NCBI GenBank assembly: GCA_910585995.1
Contig: CAJUGG010000034.1
Coordinates: forward strand, 1-59,885
Source: an uncultured Lachnospiraceae bacterium
Lineage (GTDB): Bacteria > Bacillota > Clostridia > Lachnospirales > Lachnospiraceae
DNA length: 59,885 nt
Direction: 5' to 3'
Shown: one piece after another, positions 50,801-59,575 of the stretch
Layout: each line of letters begins with the position of its first letter
How positions within the stretch are numbered: the stretch's first letter is position 1
Made by a program: the position numbers and the translations under genes
Notes under the pieces: generated by a model
What the model was told of the DNA's origin: nothing
Seen by the model: only the letters and a program-made list of their open reading frames with translations
The model's database searches: none

Positions 50801-53800
50801 GTCACCCACAGGTTCTTGTGTTTTATCATCCAGAAGCTGCCACTGAATACGTGCCATTTCCTCTGTGGAAAGATCCTGCAGCACCTTTTCGCTGTCTTGT
50901 TCTGTTACCCTCTGGATCTGGAAGGTAAATGTTACATCCTTATAATCTTCCTGATCCTGATGAGTGATCTTTTTGGTCAGATATAGTTCTTTCCATCGGT
51001 ATGAGTTTGTGATCGATAGCAGAGAGCCTTCTATGGTGATGCTGTCGGACTGTGGTTCTGTCTGGCAGATCCAGTTTGTCTCTACTACTGTGCCTTTTTG
51101 AGCAACAACTTCTGCTGTTGTGCTTGTGCCTTTTTGAGCAATTTCCGAGACTCTGTATTCAGTCCCTACGGTGTCAAAGCACACTGCTACCAAGTCTCCC
51201 TGCTGGATAGAGAACGCTCCAGCTCCATCTGTAGTCCCTGTACTCTTCTCCCAGGAATTTCCTTTTCCTGGTCCTGGGATACCGCCCATCAGTCCGGCGC
51301 GGTCTACATAATAGAACTCTTTTCCAGCAAAAGCTTCCCAGGTGCCGTCTTCTGATTGTGTCTCAACCTTAAAGGTAAATTGCTGTGTCTCATCTTTTTC
51401 ATCCAATGCACCCTGCAGAAGCTTCTGCACATAGAGGATCGGACGATAATGATTGGTTATGGTGATCGTTCGCGTCGGAGTGGAATCGTCTGCTGTTGTA
51501 TGATCCTCTGTCTCTGGATTCCAGAAGACAGACTGCACTTCTTCTACAATGATCTCGGATAAAGAGGTCCCGTCAGCAGATATCTGGTCTGTCAAAGAGA
51601 AGACCGCTTTCTCATCAGCCTGAAGCGTAAATCTGCCGCTTCCGTCTGTGGCATGCACACGTTCTGTATCCTTTTGGTTCCACTCACCCTCTGCATTTTC
51701 TTCCCATAAGGTGTATTCCTGATTTGCCAGTCTTAGATTTTCTTCGTCTCCTTTTCTGAAAAGCTCAAACTCAAACTCGCCGTCTCGTACACTCTCAGGA
51801 ACATCCTCTGCAAGCCTTTTGATCACTTCCAGTGTTACATCTTTTTTGATGGTGACAGAAGTCGTATTGCTGTCCTTCGCCTGTAGTAATCCTCCATTCA
51901 CATATTCTGCGTAATAAGATGCCCGATTGACGGTTGTCTGATTGAGATGCTCTGAACCTTCCGGCGCTTTCATACGGACCTGGAAGGAAACACTTTGGAG
52001 ATCTTTTAACTCAAACTCCCCGCCTTCCTTCGTTTTTCTCATATCGACAGCAATTGCCGTAACACCGCTTTCAGGTTTGTCTGTTGTCCATTGTCCATCC
52101 TGAATCAGTTCGTCTACAGAGCCTGGTTTTGCCACGTCAGAAGCTGTGCTATAATACACAACTGGAGCAATTCCAGCCTCGTTTAGCCCACTGAGAACAA
52201 CAGACTCAAACGTTCCGTTCCATTGGCTTTCGTCTTCTGCCTCCAAAAGGTCATACACGACAATATTTTTTATTGCATTTGTCTCTCCTCCTGAATTTCC
52301 GGCATTTCCTACTGCAATTTCATAGGTATAAGATCCACCCGGCGCGACACTGGCCATTTTACTAAAATTGCCAAAGCGGTCCGCATCTGCACGTACGAGT
52401 TTCTTAATCCCGGTCTCGGCATCTACAGCGATATCTTCTTCCGCCGCATGATTTGCATAGAGGACGTTATATAATGGTTCTTCTCTATCCGGACTAGTAT
52501 CACTATCATCTCCATTGATGTTTGCTCCAAAGGCACGATAATCGGCTGCTCCATTGCTGGGATAGTTCTCACCATTATCCGGGAAGACCTCTTCGCCTTT
52601 TTTACCAATCAGTTCTCTGGATGGATCTCCTGGCATAAAAGCACTGATATTTTTTCCGCTTTGTGCAATTTCCAGATCTTTGCGGTCATAGTAAGCCCTG
52701 AAGCTTATGCCCCAGCCTTCGATCCATCTCTGGTTGGTGTAGACTGCCGGATCACCGCCGTCATAATAGATGTGAAATGCCACACGTGTACGCCCGGTTC
52801 CGTTATAATTTTCTATTACATCTCTTTCAGAATCCACGACTACGCGAACCTGCGCCTTATCCCACAGACTCGGATTATTCTGATAGTTTCCTCGATTGTC
52901 TAATTCTTTAATCCGCCCTGCTACTGCCGGAACGGATGGATCATATTTCATGGCATAGGGAAGCAGATCATAAAAGACCACATGATTCTGTCCCGGAGAT
53001 GCAATATAACCTGTACTCTTCAGGTAATCCACCATATCCTGATTGTATACATCATATCCGTCATATGCCGTCAGCCGATAATCCACAAGCACACGGCCAT
53101 TGGCGGAATCGTTGATGCTGACAGATTTTTTGAAAGAATCCGCATGAGGAGTCAGTTTCAGTAATTTCTTACTGTCGTCATCGCGATAGGGAAGTCTTTC
53201 CCCCAGTATTGCTTCGTATAGTTCTTTGGTCCTCTCTTCAAGCTTCTCGTCAGCGAATGCATCATAATCCCATAATTTTCCGTCGACTTTCACTTCCGAA
53301 TCTGAATCAGAAGGATCTGGTGTTGTTTTTTTCTGGTATGCAGCAAGTTGACGCAGAGTCTCTCCCTCATAAAATTCGCCCCAGGCTCCTGAAAGGTCCC
53401 TCAAAAGTACAGACTGTAATACGGTGCTGTTTGAAGGATTTTCAAGATCAGTTTTCTCCATATCCAATATCTGTTCCATCACAGGCGAATCATGTCTGAT
53501 ACGTACTTTTACCCCAATCTGACATTCGATGGTATGGTTCGTTCCCTGATACTCTGCCTTTACACGCCAAGGTTCTCTCTGCAACTCCTCGTTATCCAGC
53601 GTATAGATTTTGTTGAGATGGCCCTTATCTGCCTCTGACATAGACAATTCAGCAACTTTCGTCCACGCTGTTTCATCTTTATAGCACATAGAGATCACAA
53701 GTTTCCCTGTTTCTTCTGGGATCACATAACGATCTTCATAAGGATCATAGTCCTTATCCCACAGATGAACGTCTACTTCTGCAAAATAGTAATCGTCGCC

Positions 53801-56017
53801 ATCTAGCAACAACCCTGTAGGTGCACCCGCCCCCAACTCCGGATAGGCATACATAAAATCGTCTACTGTTACCAGTTTAAAGCTTTGGCCTTCTTTGCGA
53901 ACTCCAACTTCTCCTTCTGCTGAGTTTGTCGTATGTGTCCACTTATATCCTCTTAGAGAACTCTTGGTGGTAAATGGAAATTCACCATAGTCTTCTCCCT
54001 GGTCTTTGGCTGCCTGATAAGCGTCCAGCCAGCCAGCATAGACGTTTTTCGTCTCATCTTCCGTATATTTCTTTTCTATACTAAGGATGTCTCCATCATA
54101 AATCCACGCATAATCTTCATAAGTCCAGTCACTTTTGATCCCTCGATTATTCTCTTCCCCTTTTTCATCTGATGGCTTCATGGTGACAACTGCCTGATTT
54201 TCAAGCTTTGTTGTCTTTGATATAATGCCCTCTGCCGGATATGCCGTCACCACATAAAAGCGGCTGCCCCAATTGTCATAGCTCTTCTGCTCACTTGTCA
54301 GAGTCCAAATACCTGTCCCGTCGTATTTTCGCTCGTTTGGCCCTAAGATTGGAAGTTTATATCCATTTTTCTCATCAAGATGATTCTGAAAGCCGACAAT
54401 CTCTCCTGGTATCTGCTCTCCTTGTTCATTAGTGAAGAAAGGAGTTTCGTCAAGTTCCAGATGCCATGGCTCTGTAGCATTGCCTTTGACAGCGATCTCC
54501 CATACGACAAAGCGGTAATCCTGTAATGCATCCCCGTTATATTTCTCCGGGAGTTCCTGATCCATATACATCTTGATCTGGTCTTCTGTATACAGGCCAG
54601 GAGCATATTTCTTATATGGCTCATAGTAGGCATTTTTTGCAGCCGAATGGATACTCACATAAGTATCCACACAGCCTTTTAACGGATTGACGTCTTGTGT
54701 CTGCTCTTCATATTCTGCTTCTTCTGTCTCTTCTTCAGTGTCTTTTTTAATATTGACTGTAATCTCCGGCTGCAGGCTCCACTCACTGAGATCCTCAATC
54801 TCCATAACATCTACATTTTTATAGAGTACCTGCCAGACTACATTAGTCCCCCTAGGAATTTCTTTACAGTTATAAAATTCCAGCATTGGCTCGTCATTTG
54901 CTTCATCAGTTACTATGCGATACCGAAAAACTGTATTGTTTGTTCCGCCTTCATTTTCTTCTGGCACTGCAATCTGTTCTGGTATAATGGGATTTCCAGT
55001 CCTTGTTTTAAGCAGGCTCTGAGGAATACGAATCTTTACTTGTTCTTTCTCAATATTCGCTCCTGTTGCACTGAACGTCATCTGATATTTCAGATTAAAT
55101 TTTTCTCTGAATACTGGATAAGCATCTTGATTCACATATTTTATACTGAATGCCCAGGGATTTTCTGCAGGATTCTCTGTAGTTCTGGATATCCGGAACA
55201 TGGTCATACCAACTGCGTCCTCTGGGAGCGCTTCCAGTTCTTCCTCCGTCATCACATCGTTAAAGTCAAGCTCTTCTTCCGGGTCCGTCTCTTTGAGCTG
55301 ATCCACTGGCGTTGTCTCTGGCTGCTGCTCGTCATTTGTCGCCCCATCTTCTGTGGGTGGAGTCGTTGTTTGATTCTTATCAGCAGGATTTTCTTCGCCT
55401 GTCGGCGGAGTCGTCGGCTGCTCTGGATGTGTACCAGGATTTTCACCTTCTGTGGGCGATGTCACTGGCTGTTCCGGATTCACGCCTGGGTTCTCGCCTT
55501 CTGTGGGCGGAATCGCTGGCTGTTCCGGGTTTGTGCCTGGATTCTCGCTTTCTGTAGGCGGTGTCACTGGCTGCTCTGGATTCGTGCCTGGATCTACGTC
55601 CTCTGTAGGAGGAGTTGTCGGCTGTTCTGGATTTGTGCCTGGATCTTTGCTTTCTGTGGGCGGAGTCGCCGGCTGCTTCGGATCTGTCACCTCATTGTTG
55701 CTATCATCTGGTTGTTCATCCTCTTTCGGAGTCTGGTCAGGTTCTCCTGGCTCTTCCCCCTGCTGATCCCCGGTATTATCTGTGGGCGGAGCCTGCTCCT
55801 CCTCAGAAGACGTCACGTCCTCTGACGACGTCTGTTCTTCTGACTCCGTCGTGGGTTCTTCCTCTGTCAAAGCTGCCGGTTCTGTCTCATCGACAGACTC
55901 GGTCTGTTCTGCTGCTGGCGCTTCTGTCGTCTGCGCTGCAACAGAGAGATTGGAAAATGACAAAGACAATATTAAAAGTGATGCCAATATTTTCTTATAG
56001 AGATGTTTCCCCCTCAT
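47843..56017 (-). CDS. Giant putative tip adhesin with Cna_B-like repeats and LRR end
   Basis: The 2,724-aa protein has a signal peptide (ILASLLILSLSFSNLSVAAQ), an acidic Thr/Ser/Glu-rich segment (30-110), six 20-residue PEQP-TTPPTE repeats (about 111-224), and a large N-terminal adhesion region (280-1360) with AFSIKYVNQDAYPVFREKF at its start. Then come at least six DUF7601/Cna_B-like domains, each with FEFELF-type, DGSGRFTLQADEKAVF-type and YxVxE-type strands. It ends with a BspA-type leucine-rich repeat (NVNIPSSVTEISSEAFKDC) and PWGAPETT. No LPXTG or membrane helix closes it, unusual for a tip pilin. ATG 56017 follows AGGAGG by eight bases. It is the first large gene of the fibre locus. 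Host or microbial binding is inferred. Confidence 0.85.
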   Translation of the reverse strand: MRGKHLYKKILASLLILSLSFSNLSVAAQTTEAPAAEQTESVDETEPAALTEEEPTTESEEQTSSEDVTSSEEEQAPPTDNTGDQQGEEPGEPDQTPKEDEQPDDSNNEVTDPKQPATPPTESKDPGTNPEQPTTPPTEDVDPGTNPEQPVTPPTESENPGTNPEQPAIPPTEGENPGVNPEQPVTSPTEGENPGTHPEQPTTPPTGEENPADKNQTTTPPTEDGATNDEQQPETTPVDQLKETDPEEELDFNDVMTEEELEALPEDAVGMTMFRISRTTENPAENPWAFSIKYVNQDAYPVFREKFNLKYQMTFSATGANIEKEQVKIRIPQSLLKTRTGNPIIPEQIAVPEENEGGTNNTVFRYRIVTDEANDEPMLEFYNCKEIPRGTNVVWQVLYKNVDVMEIEDLSEWSLQPEITVNIKKDTEEETEEAEYEEQTQDVNPLKGCVDTYVSIHSAAKNAYYEPYKKYAPGLYTEDQIKMYMDQELPEKYNGDALQDYRFVVWEIAVKGNATEPWHLELDETPFFTNEQGEQIPGEIVGFQNHLDEKNGYKLPILGPNERKYDGTGIWTLTSEQKSYDNWGSRFYVVTAYPAEGIISKTTKLENQAVVTMKPSDEKGEENNRGIKSDWTYEDYAWIYDGDILSIEKKYTEDETKNVYAGWLDAYQAAKDQGEDYGEFPFTTKSSLRGYKWTHTTNSAEGEVGVRKEGQSFKLVTVDDFMYAYPELGAGAPTGLLLDGDDYYFAEVDVHLWDKDYDPYEDRYVIPEETGKLVISMCYKDETAWTKVAELSMSEADKGHLNKIYTLDNEELQREPWRVKAEYQGTNHTIECQIGVKVRIRHDSPVMEQILDMEKTDLENPSNSTVLQSVLLRDLSGAWGEFYEGETLRQLAAYQKKTTPDPSDSDSEVKVDGKLWDYDAFADEKLEERTKELYEAILGERLPYRDDDSKKLLKLTPHADSFKKSVSINDSANGRVLVDYRLTAYDGYDVYNQDMVDYLKSTGYIASPGQNHVVFYDLLPYAMKYDPSVPAVAGRIKELDNRGNYQNNPSLWDKAQVRVVVDSERDVIENYNGTGRTRVAFHIYYDGGDPAVYTNQRWIEGWGISFRAYYDRKDLEIAQSGKNISAFMPGDPSRELIGKKGEEVFPDNGENYPSNGAADYRAFGANINGDDSDTSPDREEPLYNVLYANHAAEEDIAVDAETGIKKLVRADADRFGNFSKMASVAPGGSYTYEIAVGNAGNSGGETNAIKNIVVYDLLEAEDESQWNGTFESVVLSGLNEAGIAPVVYYSTASDVAKPGSVDELIQDGQWTTDKPESGVTAIAVDMRKTKEGGEFELKDLQSVSFQVRMKAPEGSEHLNQTTVNRASYYAEYVNGGLLQAKDSNTTSVTIKKDVTLEVIKRLAEDVPESVRDGEFEFELFRKGDEENLRLANQEYTLWEENAEGEWNQKDTERVHATDGSGRFTLQADEKAVFSLTDQISADGTSLSEIIVEEVQSVFWNPETEDHTTADDSTPTRTITITNHYRPILYVQKLLQGALDEKDETQQFTFKVETQSEDGTWEAFAGKEFYYVDRAGLMGGIPGPGKGNSWEKSTGTTDGAGAFSIQQGDLVAVCFDTVGTEYRVSEIAQKGTSTTAEVVAQKGTVVETNWICQTEPQSDSITIEGSLLSITNSYRWKELYLTKKITHQDQEDYKDVTFTFQIQRVTEQDSEKVLQDLSTEEMARIQWQLLDDKTQEPVGDKTSLATGGKLTFAAGRTVCIRGLEAGATYQVTEEPDPKGDYLPSVLNKDGVTVTMPEYGTRKDIIYTNDYQRRPLSITKTVVYDPKNEEEAAKVKEASFYMVAKVTEGVSGEAKLLANTPYTLMEQGKVVEPEAGKPWVTDENGGFYLKNGQTAVFKDAGKAKWLYQVTESREDNQNQGFSQLYPENNQPVTGTFTEEGAEASFINGSSSGLYIRKEYVYPEGDTAAENYLGIDRADEMEKYDPSDMEKIQTFSMEKSLNMSNTTINRPILGEIKPQSSVDVTLTLNGQLFNEFCEIVLIENATGRLYKDVWPGNAEDSLDGIYQLPPGYTVVIPSSVLENYKDENGNISYELKEQPYDQHQIKDYFVLGNGDEPGGSYILEINQKTPADDGSVKGTVKDNPVATVINEVKSRPLANMVDKAMTDDSYEVPKDAKLVWKVEQYVGGKWIPAEGVSYVTLDTSKLIDIEDANQVPTDPSDNSFIKDYPKTESPYTCDQILTTGPDGKIVLRKPEKGMPAVQFVDEDVRLNLNGSAEDGDLRVVEVPEESDTAWGMLAGYRYGGNQNIIQVLGSLELPRMHRMVVQHNVYGLETFYSLSVGEDLPEDDIRNPKYIHASGFCNSNHLMPIEISKEMSTGATGPFTMVLEQVLLLEKDDGKTYAKTLEGVDADGILMSKGYADIPYTVYNIGSTTQIRDGKTKDGGEIQLYAGEYAVVNLPEETLWTVYEKDSANYQLADLEFESDPKRMKKLDEHTLLFYQTPRRYPTSLRIQTLEKTVGLEDILDPNEDYNNASPRFFNPLERHIKVFGKYSDGTERELAPNEVIYSWEGLWATEKFDSTKDGYLTYNIRWSGKLVSTQQVFDYKAQPEICLTRELIEKGVYDYYGDPINLTSDTVVVPEYIRTELDGELHRVTRIGEEGKAVFGPGVTNVNIPSSVTEISSEAFKDCDKLQGIRLMMMEDSIKNKPWGAPETTKISWRLSSGGPMI
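55346..55687 (-). repeat. Tandem 60-bp repeats coding for Pro/Thr-rich units in the adhesin
   Basis: Six units of about 20 residues with the consensus NPEQPxTPPTEGENPGT occur in a row. The DNA units diverge by several bases each, so it is not a recent expansion. The region forms a stiff, proline-rich stalk close to the N-terminus. Copy number could vary between strains. Confidence 0.85.
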
Positions 56018-56105
56018 ATGCTTTTCCTCCTGTTTTACACCTTGTGACCAATATTACTGTCTATATTTACTGCTCTATCTTCCCCGGTGGTACGTATGTA
56101 TCTTT

Positions 56106-56615
56106 TCATTCCATATACACACTCCCCTCCGATGATGGATTCCAGTCTTCATTCTCTTTTTCCATCGTGCCGTCGATCAATTTCAGAAGTTCCAGTGCAC
56201 TTCGAAAATTCACGGTCCTGTTCTTCTCTGCCCAAGTCACCTGACCCTGCCAGGTAGCATTCTGCCGATACTGGATCTTCACCACAAAGGTAGCTTTTTC
56301 TCCATACTTTTCGTCGATCTTTTCCTGCCTCATCACGGCCACCCGATCTCCTCTTCTACCCGGACGTCTCATATGCTGCCTCTTGGCACCGGGACTGCCA
56401 TCATAAAAACTGCGGTCTTTTACCGAGCACTGCGGATAATTCAGCCAGTCGCAAGACTTCTCCAGGATATCCAAAAGGCTGACTGCATCCTGAAAATCCA
56501 CACTTCCATCCCGATATCTGATATATACTCTTCCGCTCCAGTCATGGGCCTCCATCCGGTCACAGCAGACTCTCACAGTCCCCGCCACTGCCGGACTGAC
56601 ATATCCGTCTCTCAT
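56106..56615 (-). CDS. Uncharacterised protein with duplicated W-G-V-F motif domain
   Basis: I do not recognise this 169-aa protein by name. It contains two copies of one motif: WSGRVYIRYRDGSVDF followed by AVSLLDIL near residue 26, and WQGQVTWAEKNRTVNF followed by ALELLKLIDG near 122. The middle is very basic (RRPGRRGDRVAVMRQEK). No signal peptide or membrane helix is seen, so it is cytoplasmic. ATG 56615 follows GGAGAGG. Lying 88 bp before the giant adhesin gene on the same strand, and probably in the same transcript, it could be a regulator of the surface locus. The duplication is what the sequence shows; any role is conjecture. Confidence 0.7.
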   Translation of the reverse strand: MRDGYVSPAVAGTVRVCCDRMEAHDWSGRVYIRYRDGSVDFQDAVSLLDILEKSCDWLNYPQCSVKDRSFYDGSPGAKRQHMRRPGRRGDRVAVMRQEKIDEKYGEKATFVVKIQYRQNATWQGQVTWAEKNRTVNFRSALELLKLIDGTMEKENEDWNPSSEGSVYME

Positions 56616-56735
56616 AAGCCACCTCTCCTGTTCTAACCCTATTTTACAGCCCTACCCGTTAAAAAAGGCATTAAAGGACAGACCTTTTCCTGCACGACTT
56701 TTACGGTTTTGCAAGTTTTTTCTAAAAAAAGGCAT

Positions 56736-56764
56736 AAAAAAACGTACGTGTGTTCCACGTACGT
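56736..56764 (-). terminator. Terminator after the antitoxin remnant
   Basis: ACGTACGTG (56742-56750) and CACGTACGT (56756-56764) pair around a 5-base loop, followed on the - strand by six T. It ends any transcript from the decayed antitoxin gene before the surface locus begins. The arms are themselves palindromic. Confidence 0.85.
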
Positions 56765-56801
56765 GTTTTGTGTTATAGGATGTATGAATAAAGTATGTCT
56801 G

Positions 56802-56984
56802 TCAAAATCTGTATTTTTTTAAGAAATCTGCAGGTAGCGTTCCTGCAAAGGACTGCAATACACGAAATCCCTCCATACTTTCAGAGGTATCATTTTCCGG
56901 GTAAAGTGGATCTGCCGATACATCAAAGGGAATCTTCTTTTTTAATTCTTCATCCATACGTATATTTACTGATATCTGAGCCAT
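56802..56984 (-). pseudogene. RelB/DinJ-type antitoxin gene with internal deletion
   Basis: The frame encodes 60 residues that join the two ends of a RelB/DinJ antitoxin. MAQISVNIRMDEELKK is the usual start, and it continues directly with IPFDVSADPLYPEND, a segment that normally lies some 40 residues further on. The ribbon-helix-helix middle needed for dimer and DNA binding is missing. A good ribosome binding site (AGGGAG) remains. No YafQ/RelE-type toxin gene is adjacent. The C-terminal 20 residues (FAGTLPADFLKKYRF) look normal for a larger variant of the family. It is most likely inactive. Confidence 0.65.
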
Positions 56985-57076
56985 AGTTACACTCCCTTCT
57001 TTCTATTGTCACAGGCGGAAACTCACTACCTTTAGGAATCCCATGCCGTTTTGACTATTGATTCCTGTTTTCATTA

Positions 57077-58291
57077 TTACATAATCTCCACTTTACAAAA
57101 ATGTTCCTTCGTTTTTTTATTATAGCTAATCCCAACTACCAATATTCTTCCTGTATATTTTGATCGTTCTCCCAATTTTCCTTTAAAACGCAGCATATAA
57201 TTTCGATCTTTAATCTGTTGTATAGCTTCTTCAGGTGTCCCATCTACCTTCAATTCGAGGATCAATGCATCTTCATCTTTTCGTTCAGGATAGAAAATAA
57301 AATCCACATATCCTTCGCCAGCTTTATCCTCTCTTTCCATTTGGTATCTGTCCCTTGCGGCCTGATAGACCAGATTAACCACTGCTGATAATTCCACTTC
57401 ATTGTTATAGGAAAGAATAGGTGGTTCTGTATCATGTACATATTTCAGAATCCTTGTCATTGTCTGTATATCGCCAGATAATGTAGCCTTTAACATTTGC
57501 TCGGATTCCTTTGCCAGTTGATAGACATAGCCTAAAGAATCTTTCGTCATTAGTAACACCCGAAACTGTTCCATAATCTCCCTGTTAGGAATCCACACTT
57601 TTCCACCTTCATACGTCAGCAGCCCATATACCACCACGGCAGAATAGATCTCATCATACGGCCCGGAACTGGTCCAGTAGTTTGCAAGTTCTCCATCGCT
57701 CAATGCACAGACGATCGAGCGGGGATTGTATATTCTCGAACCGGCTGCAGTAAAATAACCATCATACCAGAGGCGCAGCTCCTCCCTGGTTATCCTGTCA
57801 CTTTCCGCACCTTTCTGATAGATCTGATAGAGTTCATCCACTTCCTTATCCAGAAATCCAAAATATTCACTAAACTTCCTCTTCGTAGCCATATCATATT
57901 CTAAAAACACATTCAGTTCTGAGCCACCCGAATATTTTACAATCGGAAGTACACCCGTCATATAGGCAAATTCTACATACACTTGATCTTTTAACAGATT
58001 TTTCTAAAATAATAGATATTCTCTCTGTATCTCCTCTGAGGTAAAAGGCATATGAAAGACTGCATCCCTCTCATCCATCACAAATATAAATCTATCCTTT
58101 GTCCGCTGAAAGATATCCAAAAAGATGTCCCAGACCGCCCTGCTGATATCGATATTCAGTTCCGGATAAGCCTGCAGCAGATCCTCCTTTATCCCGTCCA
58201 AGATACGCGCTATATACGTCTGATAATCCCCACAATGCTCTGGTATCTTACTAGATTCATATGGAGCAATACTATTTAAAAACCTACCCAT
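57077..58291 (-). pseudogene. AAA-ATPase-like/PD-(D/E)XK family gene, disrupted
   Basis: A single - strand frame from ATG 58291 to 57077 encodes the AAA-ATPase-like (DUF1703 type) family that ends in a PD-(D/E)XK domain. It is broken twice. The N-terminus MGRFLNSIAPYE is followed at once by later sequence, so about 100 residues with the Walker A motif (normally RPRRFGKT) are missing. After Walker B FIFVMDERDAVF, an in-frame TAG at 58004-58006 interrupts the frame; it resumes in the same frame with KNLLKDQVYVEFAYMTG. The C-terminal nuclease-like motif (GYVDFIFYPE, ALILELKVDG) is intact. An internal ATG at 57982 is not preceded by a strong site. A good site precedes 58291, 12 bp after the BTAD gene. 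Confidence 0.8.
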
Positions 58292-58302
58292 GTCTCCCTC
58301 CC

Positions 58303-59502
58303 TTACAGCTCCTCCACCTCCGCAATCGAAGCCGTCTTATAACTGACTTCGATCCTGCGGCTATTTTCTTTTTTCCGAAAACATGCATCGATACGCCCGA
58401 TGGTGATTGGACATTCTTCTTTGCGGATGCCCATCAGGATCACCAGAAACTGGCTCATATTGTAGCGGGTATAGACATCTCCCTGGCGCAGCGCTTCCCG
58501 GATGGCTTTGGAGAGATGCTCGGACACTTCTTTCAGGCGTTTGGTATCTTCTATCACTCTGCGCTGATCGTCTGTGATCGTGCACACCAGAAGATACACG
58601 GACTCCCCGGAGCGTTCCATGACCCGCACCAGCATCCGATAGGTGTCCACAAAACTTGGATAGGAACAATAATAAGCACCTGCCCGCTCTTCTGTCTCCT
58701 TCAGCATCTCCCGGATCTCCCGGAAATCCCCGGTTCCCAGACTGATATGGTTGCTCATCCTGCGGAAATATTCCAGCATCCGCTTAGGCGGTGCCATGGA
58801 CAATTCATCAAAATACATGGCCGCAGTCTTTTCATACAGATTCATGGCTTCTTTGGATCTTCCAAGCGCCACCAGACAATCCATCTGCCACACCTGCCAT
58901 TCATCAAAAGGATACATCTCCGCTGCCCGGATGCACAGCGGCAGCATCTCCTCATACTGCTCCCGCTCCTTCATGCTCTGGCAGAGTTCTTCCATACTTT
59001 CAAAATACAGCCGCTGATAATCCGCCTCTGCCACCACCACCCACTCTTCGCCAAAGAGTGCCGGAAGAAAATAGCCCTGATACAATTGACAGGCTTCCTT
59101 CAAAAGTTCTATCCTTCTTTCCTCATTCTGCGACTTAGCCTGCTCCAGAAGCTCCCGAAACCTAAGCGCATCCACCCGCACCGGGAAAGAACTCACAAAC
59201 TGATACTGCCGATTATTCGTCTGTATATACGGCTCATCCGGCAGAATCGTCTTCTTCAGCATCTTCCTGAGATTGTGCGTCGTCACGCGCAGATTGCCCG
59301 ACAGATCCCCCACCGGCTCCCTCTCAAACAGATATTCAACCAGTTTTTGTCTCGAAATCCCACTCTCTCCCGCATACAACAAGATCTGCAGAAGATGCAT
59401 CGCTCTGGAAGTCTGCACCTTGCTCACTTCAACAACTTCTCCCCCGTACACCATGGAAAATTCACCCAGCATCCGGACTTCCAGATATTTTCCCTCATCC
59501 AT
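58303..59502 (-). CDS. BTAD-domain transcriptional regulator
   Basis: The 399-aa protein has an OmpR-like winged helix at residues 1-95 (LEVRMLGEFSMVYGGEVVEV and onward), then a bacterial transcriptional activator domain of TPR-like helices to about residue 245, as in SARP-type regulators. The last 140 residues resemble a degenerate nucleotide-cyclase domain: the segment RYNMSQFLVILMG stands where GGDEF would be. ATG 59502 lies downstream of AGAGGA/GAGG. It has its own promoter. BTAD regulators of this type are often near pilus loci of Lachnospiraceae, so it may control the fibre operon; that link is by position and general experience only. Confidence 0.85.
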   Translation of the reverse strand: MDEGKYLEVRMLGEFSMVYGGEVVEVSKVQTSRAMHLLQILLYAGESGISRQKLVEYLFEREPVGDLSGNLRVTTHNLRKMLKKTILPDEPYIQTNNRQYQFVSSFPVRVDALRFRELLEQAKSQNEERRIELLKEACQLYQGYFLPALFGEEWVVVAEADYQRLYFESMEELCQSMKEREQYEEMLPLCIRAAEMYPFDEWQVWQMDCLVALGRSKEAMNLYEKTAAMYFDELSMAPPKRMLEYFRRMSNHISLGTGDFREIREMLKETEERAGAYYCSYPSFVDTYRMLVRVMERSGESVYLLVCTITDDQRRVIEDTKRLKEVSEHLSKAIREALRQGDVYTRYNMSQFLVILMGIRKEECPITIGRIDACFRKKENSRRIEVSYKTASIAEVEEL

Positions 59503-59575
59503 TACCTCATTCCTCTCTCCCAAAGGGCCTCCCACCCTGGGGCTTGCTGAGTCTTAATCTAAAAAGTTTGTTACA

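Noticed and set aside
55346..55687. Regular spaced repeats considered as a CRISPR array.
   Set aside because: They are contiguous, in frame and code for Pro/Thr-rich protein units; there are no spacers or cas genes.
54695..55825. A 376-aa + strand open frame opposite the adhesin N-terminus.
   Set aside because: Its composition is low in charge and rich in Cys, Phe and Arg, as expected from the complement of the acidic, Pro/Thr-rich coding strand; no ribosome binding site.
58261..59550. A 429-aa + strand open frame opposite the BTAD regulator gene.
   Set aside because: The - strand protein has recognisable DNA-binding and BTAD regions with promoter and ribosome binding site; the + frame is His- and Pro-rich with no family traits.
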